Shown one piece after another: positions 61,127 to 64,000 of a stretch of DNA of 64,000 bases (position 1 is its first letter; each line of letters begins with the position of its first letter). The stretch comes from Nitrospira moscoviensis (GTDB lineage: Bacteria > Nitrospirota > Nitrospiria > Nitrospirales > Nitrospiraceae), in assembly GCF_001273775.1 (NCBI RefSeq), contig NZ_CP011801.1, positions 4,194,001 through 4,258,000 on the forward strand. Direction: 5' to 3'. Under the pieces are notes generated by a model. That model did not search any database. It was not told where the DNA came from and was given only the letters and a program-made list of their open reading frames with translations. A program made the translations under genes and the position numbers.

Positions 61127-62209
61127 ATGAACGTACAGCCAGCGCACGATATCGTTTCAGTCAAGGGAGCACCCCTTCTCGGGTTTTGGTACCCCGCCGT
61201 GCCGAGCGACACATTGCGCCGGTCGTCGATGCAGGCCGTCACCATGCTCGATCTGCCGATCCTGCTGTGCCGCGACCGGGAGGGCCGGCTGTCCGCCATG
61301 CGGGACATTTGCCCCCACCGCGGCATGCCGCTGTCGTTCGGGCGATTCGACGGGGAGCGAGTGGAATGTCCCTATCACGGCTGGCAGTTTGACACGAACG
61401 GCCGGTGCCGCCGCATCCCGGCCCTCGTGCAGGGCGATACCGTACAGACCGACAAGGTGCGGCTCCCCACCTACCCGGTGGACGAAACCGACGGCATGAT
61501 CTGGATCTATGTGGCCGACGACCGCGGGCATAACGGCTCCCTGCCGCCCGTGCCGCGCCTGCCGCTGCCGTCGGAGCCGCAGCAGTCGTTCCATATCTCG
61601 CTGACCTATACCTGCACGCCCGACGACGGCGTCATCGGCCTGATCGATCCGGTCCACGGGCCCTACGTCCATTCCTGGTGGCGGAGCGACGCCCGCATGC
61701 ACGAAAAAGCGAAAACGTACGAGCCGATCCCGAACGGCTTCCGGATGGTCGCGCACCAGCCGGCCAAGAACAGCGGGCCGTTCCATTGGCTGCAGAAAAT
61801 TTACGGTGGGCCGCTGACCACGACGATCGACTTCGTGCTCCCGAATCAACGCGTCGAGCTGATGCAGTGCGGCACGTTCTGGGTCGCGAATCGTCTCATG
61901 GCGACGCCGGTGAACGAGATGGAATGCCGCATCCACTTCAGCGCCTTGTGGCACGGGTTGAACTGGGTGCCCTTCGGCAACTTCATCTTTCGCACGCTGA
62001 CCAAAATGTTCCTGGGCCAGGACGAACGGGCGATGAAGAACCTGGCCGTCGGCCTGCGGCACAAACCGTCGTCGATGTTTCTGGGCGACGCCGACATGCC
62101 GGCCAAGTGGTACTACAAGCTGAAGGCCGCCTACCTGACATCCGTCCAAACCGGCCAGCCGATGGACCATCCCCTCAAAGAGCGAGTCACGCTGCGGTGG
62201 AGAAGCTGA
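61127..62209 (+). CDS. Rieske non-heme iron oxygenase (alpha-subunit type)
   Basis: This encodes 360 residues. The Rieske domain shows CPHRGMPLS (Cys62, His64) and CPYHGWQFD (Cys81, His84). The catalytic domain holds the mononuclear iron site DPVHGPYVHS (His-x4-His) and the later Asp in LGQDERAMKN. It resembles the VanA/pheophorbide-oxygenase group of single-subunit oxygenases. Substrate is unknown; candidates are aromatic acids or pigments. It has its own promoter and is divergent from the sulfur-carrier pair. No reductase is adjacent. Confidence 0.88.
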   Translation: MNVQPAHDIVSVKGAPLLGFWYPAVPSDTLRRSSMQAVTMLDLPILLCRDREGRLSAMRDICPHRGMPLSFGRFDGERVECPYHGWQFDTNGRCRRIPALVQGDTVQTDKVRLPTYPVDETDGMIWIYVADDRGHNGSLPPVPRLPLPSEPQQSFHISLTYTCTPDDGVIGLIDPVHGPYVHSWWRSDARMHEKAKTYEPIPNGFRMVAHQPAKNSGPFHWLQKIYGGPLTTTIDFVLPNQRVELMQCGTFWVANRLMATPVNEMECRIHFSALWHGLNWVPFGNFIFRTLTKMFLGQDERAMKNLAVGLRHKPSSMFLGDADMPAKWYYKLKAAYLTSVQTGQPMDHPLKERVTLRWRS

Positions 62210-62249
62210 ATTCGACGCCCGTCCCCGACATGGCGGGCTCCGATCGGGG

Positions 62250-64000
62250 TCATTCCGAAGCCAAGATCAACCCCATAGCCCGTCGGATCTGATCACGGCT
62301 GCCCAGCAGCACGATGATATCGCCCGCCTGCAGCTTCGTCTTTTCGGACGGATTCGATTCCGTGACTCCCCCTCGGGTCCAGGCGATGATCGACGCGCCG
62401 GTGCGCGGCCGGACGGCCAGTTGCGCGAGCGTCTTGCCGGCCGCCGGCGAATCCTCCTCGATACGGCAGGTTTCCACTTCCACATCGCTCAGCGTGCCGC
62501 CGCGCAGATGGTGCGCGAGCTCCGGCAGCTCGCTCCGCCGCAGCAAGGCATAGCCCTCCCGCCGGATCTGCTCGGCTTTCCGCATCACGAACTCCTGCGG
62601 CATATTGTAGGTCCGCAGCACCAGCGCGAAAATTTCGATCGAGGTTTCGAACTCCTCCGGGACGACGTCGTCCGCCCCCAATTGATGCAGCTCTTCCAGC
62701 TCCCGCAAGTACCGGGTGCGCACCACGATATGGATTTTGGGGTTCAGCCCCCGCGCCACCTGCACCGTGCGGCGCGCCATGAAGGGATCGGAGATCGCCA
62801 CGACCAAGACCTTGGCGTCTTCGATCTTCACGTGCCGCAGCACGTTGGGATTCGTCGCGTCGCCGTAATAGAGCGGCACGCCGTGCTGCGTCTCCCGGCG
62901 CACCGTGTCTCCGTCCAGGTCCAGGGCGATATAGGGAATCTCGGTTTCGCCCAACACCCGGGCGAGGTTCCGCCCGTTCAGCCCATAGCCGACGATGATG
63001 ACGTGGTCCTTGATGCGGAGATGCCGCCCTTCCGCTTCCAAGACGTGGGCCGTGGTCCGCGTGGGAAACCACCCGCGCACCCGCTGCACGGCCTCGACCC
63101 GCCGGGCGAGATGCGGCGACCACTGCATGAGAAACGGGGTGATGATCATCGAACAGACCGAGACGGCCAGAAACACCTGATAAGGCGCTCCAAGCAGCAG
63201 CCCGTTCTCCTGCCCGACCTGCGCCAGAATAAAGCTGAACTCCCCGACCTGCGCCAGTGCGACGCCGGCCATGACGGCGGCCCTCGGCGGCGCCGCGACG
63301 GCGAGCACTGCGCCCGCGCCCGTGAGGAACTTGACGACCAGGATCACGCCCAACAAGCCGGTCACCACCAAGGGATACTGAAGCAACACGCGCCAGTCCA
63401 TCAGAATGCCGATCGAGACGAAAAAGAGACTGTTGAAGCTGTCGCGGAAAGGCAGGACTTCAGCCATGGCCTGATGGCTGTACTCGGACTCCGAAATGAC
63501 CAGGCCGGCGATGAACGCGCCGAGTGCGAGGGACAACCCGCCGAGCGAGGTGAGCCAAGCGATGCCCAAACACAGCACGATGATGGTCAAGAGAAAGAGC
63601 TCGCGGCTGCGGCTGCGGACGATATGCTCGAGCAATTTGGGGACGGCATACCAGGCGGCGGCCACGACGAGGGCCACGACGGCCGCCGATTTGGCGAGCG
63701 TGAGCACAATCGATACCGCCGCCCCTTCGTTGGGACTGGCCAGAATCGGGACGAGCAGAATCATGGGCACGACGGCCAGATCCTGAAACACCAGAATGCC
63801 GATCGTCGCCCGGCCGTGAATGGAATCGGTTTCCCCGCTCGCCGCCAAGGCCTTGAGGACGATCGCGGTGCTGCTCAGAGACAGGAGGAATCCCCAAAAC
63901 ACGGCCTGCTGCCACGCCAGTCCGGCGGTCATCGCGGCGATCCAGACGACCAGGACCACGCCGCCGACTTGGATGGGCGCCGCGATGAACAACAGCCGGC
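62250..64000 (-). CDS. Kef-type K+/H+ (monovalent cation:proton) antiporter with TrkA domains (5' end outside window)
   Basis: This frame is open to the right edge; about 583 residues are visible and the first transmembrane segments are missing. The membrane part has the CPA2 features SSTAIVLKALAASGETDS, FQDLAVVPMILLVPIL, LGAFIAGLVISESEY and VALAQVGEFSFILAQVG. The cytoplasmic part has an NAD-binding TrkA-N domain (VIIVGYGLNGRNLARVLGE, then LYYGDATNPNVL) and a TrkA-C domain at the C-terminus. It exports K+ or Na+ in exchange for protons under control of nucleotide binding. Confidence 0.92.
   Translation of the reverse strand, partial: RLLFIAAPIQVGGVVLVVWIAAMTAGLAWQQAVFWGFLLSLSSTAIVLKALAASGETDSIHGRATIGILVFQDLAVVPMILLVPILASPNEGAAVSIVLTLAKSAAVVALVVAAAWYAVPKLLEHIVRSRSRELFLLTIIVLCLGIAWLTSLGGLSLALGAFIAGLVISESEYSHQAMAEVLPFRDSFNSLFFVSIGILMDWRVLLQYPLVVTGLLGVILVVKFLTGAGAVLAVAAPPRAAVMAGVALAQVGEFSFILAQVGQENGLLLGAPYQVFLAVSVCSMIITPFLMQWSPHLARRVEAVQRVRGWFPTRTTAHVLEAEGRHLRIKDHVIIVGYGLNGRNLARVLGETEIPYIALDLDGDTVRRETQHGVPLYYGDATNPNVLRHVKIEDAKVLVVAISDPFMARRTVQVARGLNPKIHIVVRTRYLRELEELHQLGADDVVPEEFETSIEIFALVLRTYNMPQEFVMRKAEQIRREGYALLRRSELPELAHHLRGGTLSDVEVETCRIEEDSPAAGKTLAQLAVRPRTGASIIAWTRGGVTESNPSEKTKLQAGDIIVLLGSRDQIRRAMGLILASE

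Overview
This 64 kb window is GC-rich, densely packed bacterial chromosome from a Gram-negative organism. It has prepilin and pseudopilin genes, many Sec-type signal peptides followed by periplasmic-looking proteins, and no prophage, insertion sequence or CRISPR array. The mix of several PBS-lyase-type HEAT repeat proteins, a small secreted cupredoxin, DsrE/TusA sulfur carriers, a citramalate synthase and many short secreted proteins of unknown function fits Nitrospirota (a Nitrospira-like nitrifier lineage). That assignment rests on gene content recognised by eye, not on a phylogenetic marker search.

Layout. 0-3.1 kb: type IV pilin-like genes (PilW-, PilV- and FimT-like) with prepilin peptidase, then a small LuxR-type regulator. 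3.1-7.7 kb: rlmB, cysS, dedA and surE, then tRNA-Pro(GGG) with its terminator, a MerR-type regulator and an IHF/HU gene. 7.8-15.6 kb: one compact minus-strand amino-acid operon running aminotransferase, hom, thrC, apgM-like, lysC, cimA (aspartate family plus the pyruvate route to isoleucine). 15.8-21.8 kb: plus-strand pdxJ, nnr, tsaE, lapA-like, mutS. 21.8-23.3 kb: two secreted proteins behind a strong promoter. 23.4-33.1 kb: the classical translation and RNA operon, transcribed rimP, nusA, infB, DUF503, rbfA, truB, rpsO, pnp, M16 peptidase. 33.2-36.9 kb: a small operon (DUF192, Rieske ferredoxin, I42-like, D-amino-acid/branched-chain aminotransferase), a dicluster ferredoxin and a cupredoxin. 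37-40 kb: a membrane-fused spermidine-synthase-like protein and UDP-glucose dehydrogenase.

40.2-46.9 kb holds the most unusual block: five HEAT-repeat proteins on one strand, interrupted by an oppositely oriented secreted beta-propeller gene and a structured intergenic element. 46.9-53.1 kb is accessory: a secreted protein, a phosphodiesterase-superfamily protein with lost metal ligands, two LPP20/FlgT-like secreted proteins, an alpha/beta-hydrolase-like protein whose nucleophile position is Gly, and a GT4 glycosyltransferase. It ends in 350 bp carrying a decayed DUF433-type antitoxin remnant. 53.4-60 kb is housekeeping: polA, nth, rpsU, ftcD. 57.0 kb and 60.1-61 kb carry DsrE/TusA sulfur-carrier genes, including a perfect 20-bp inverted repeat between DsrE-like and TusA-like. 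A Rieske oxygenase and a Kef-type antiporter (cut by the window end) close the window.

The best candidates for something undescribed are the HEAT cluster, the two apparent pseudo-enzymes at 47-52 kb, the paired perfect hairpins between rpsO and pnp, and the hairpin between the two sulfur-carrier genes. None is shown here to be a working new system.
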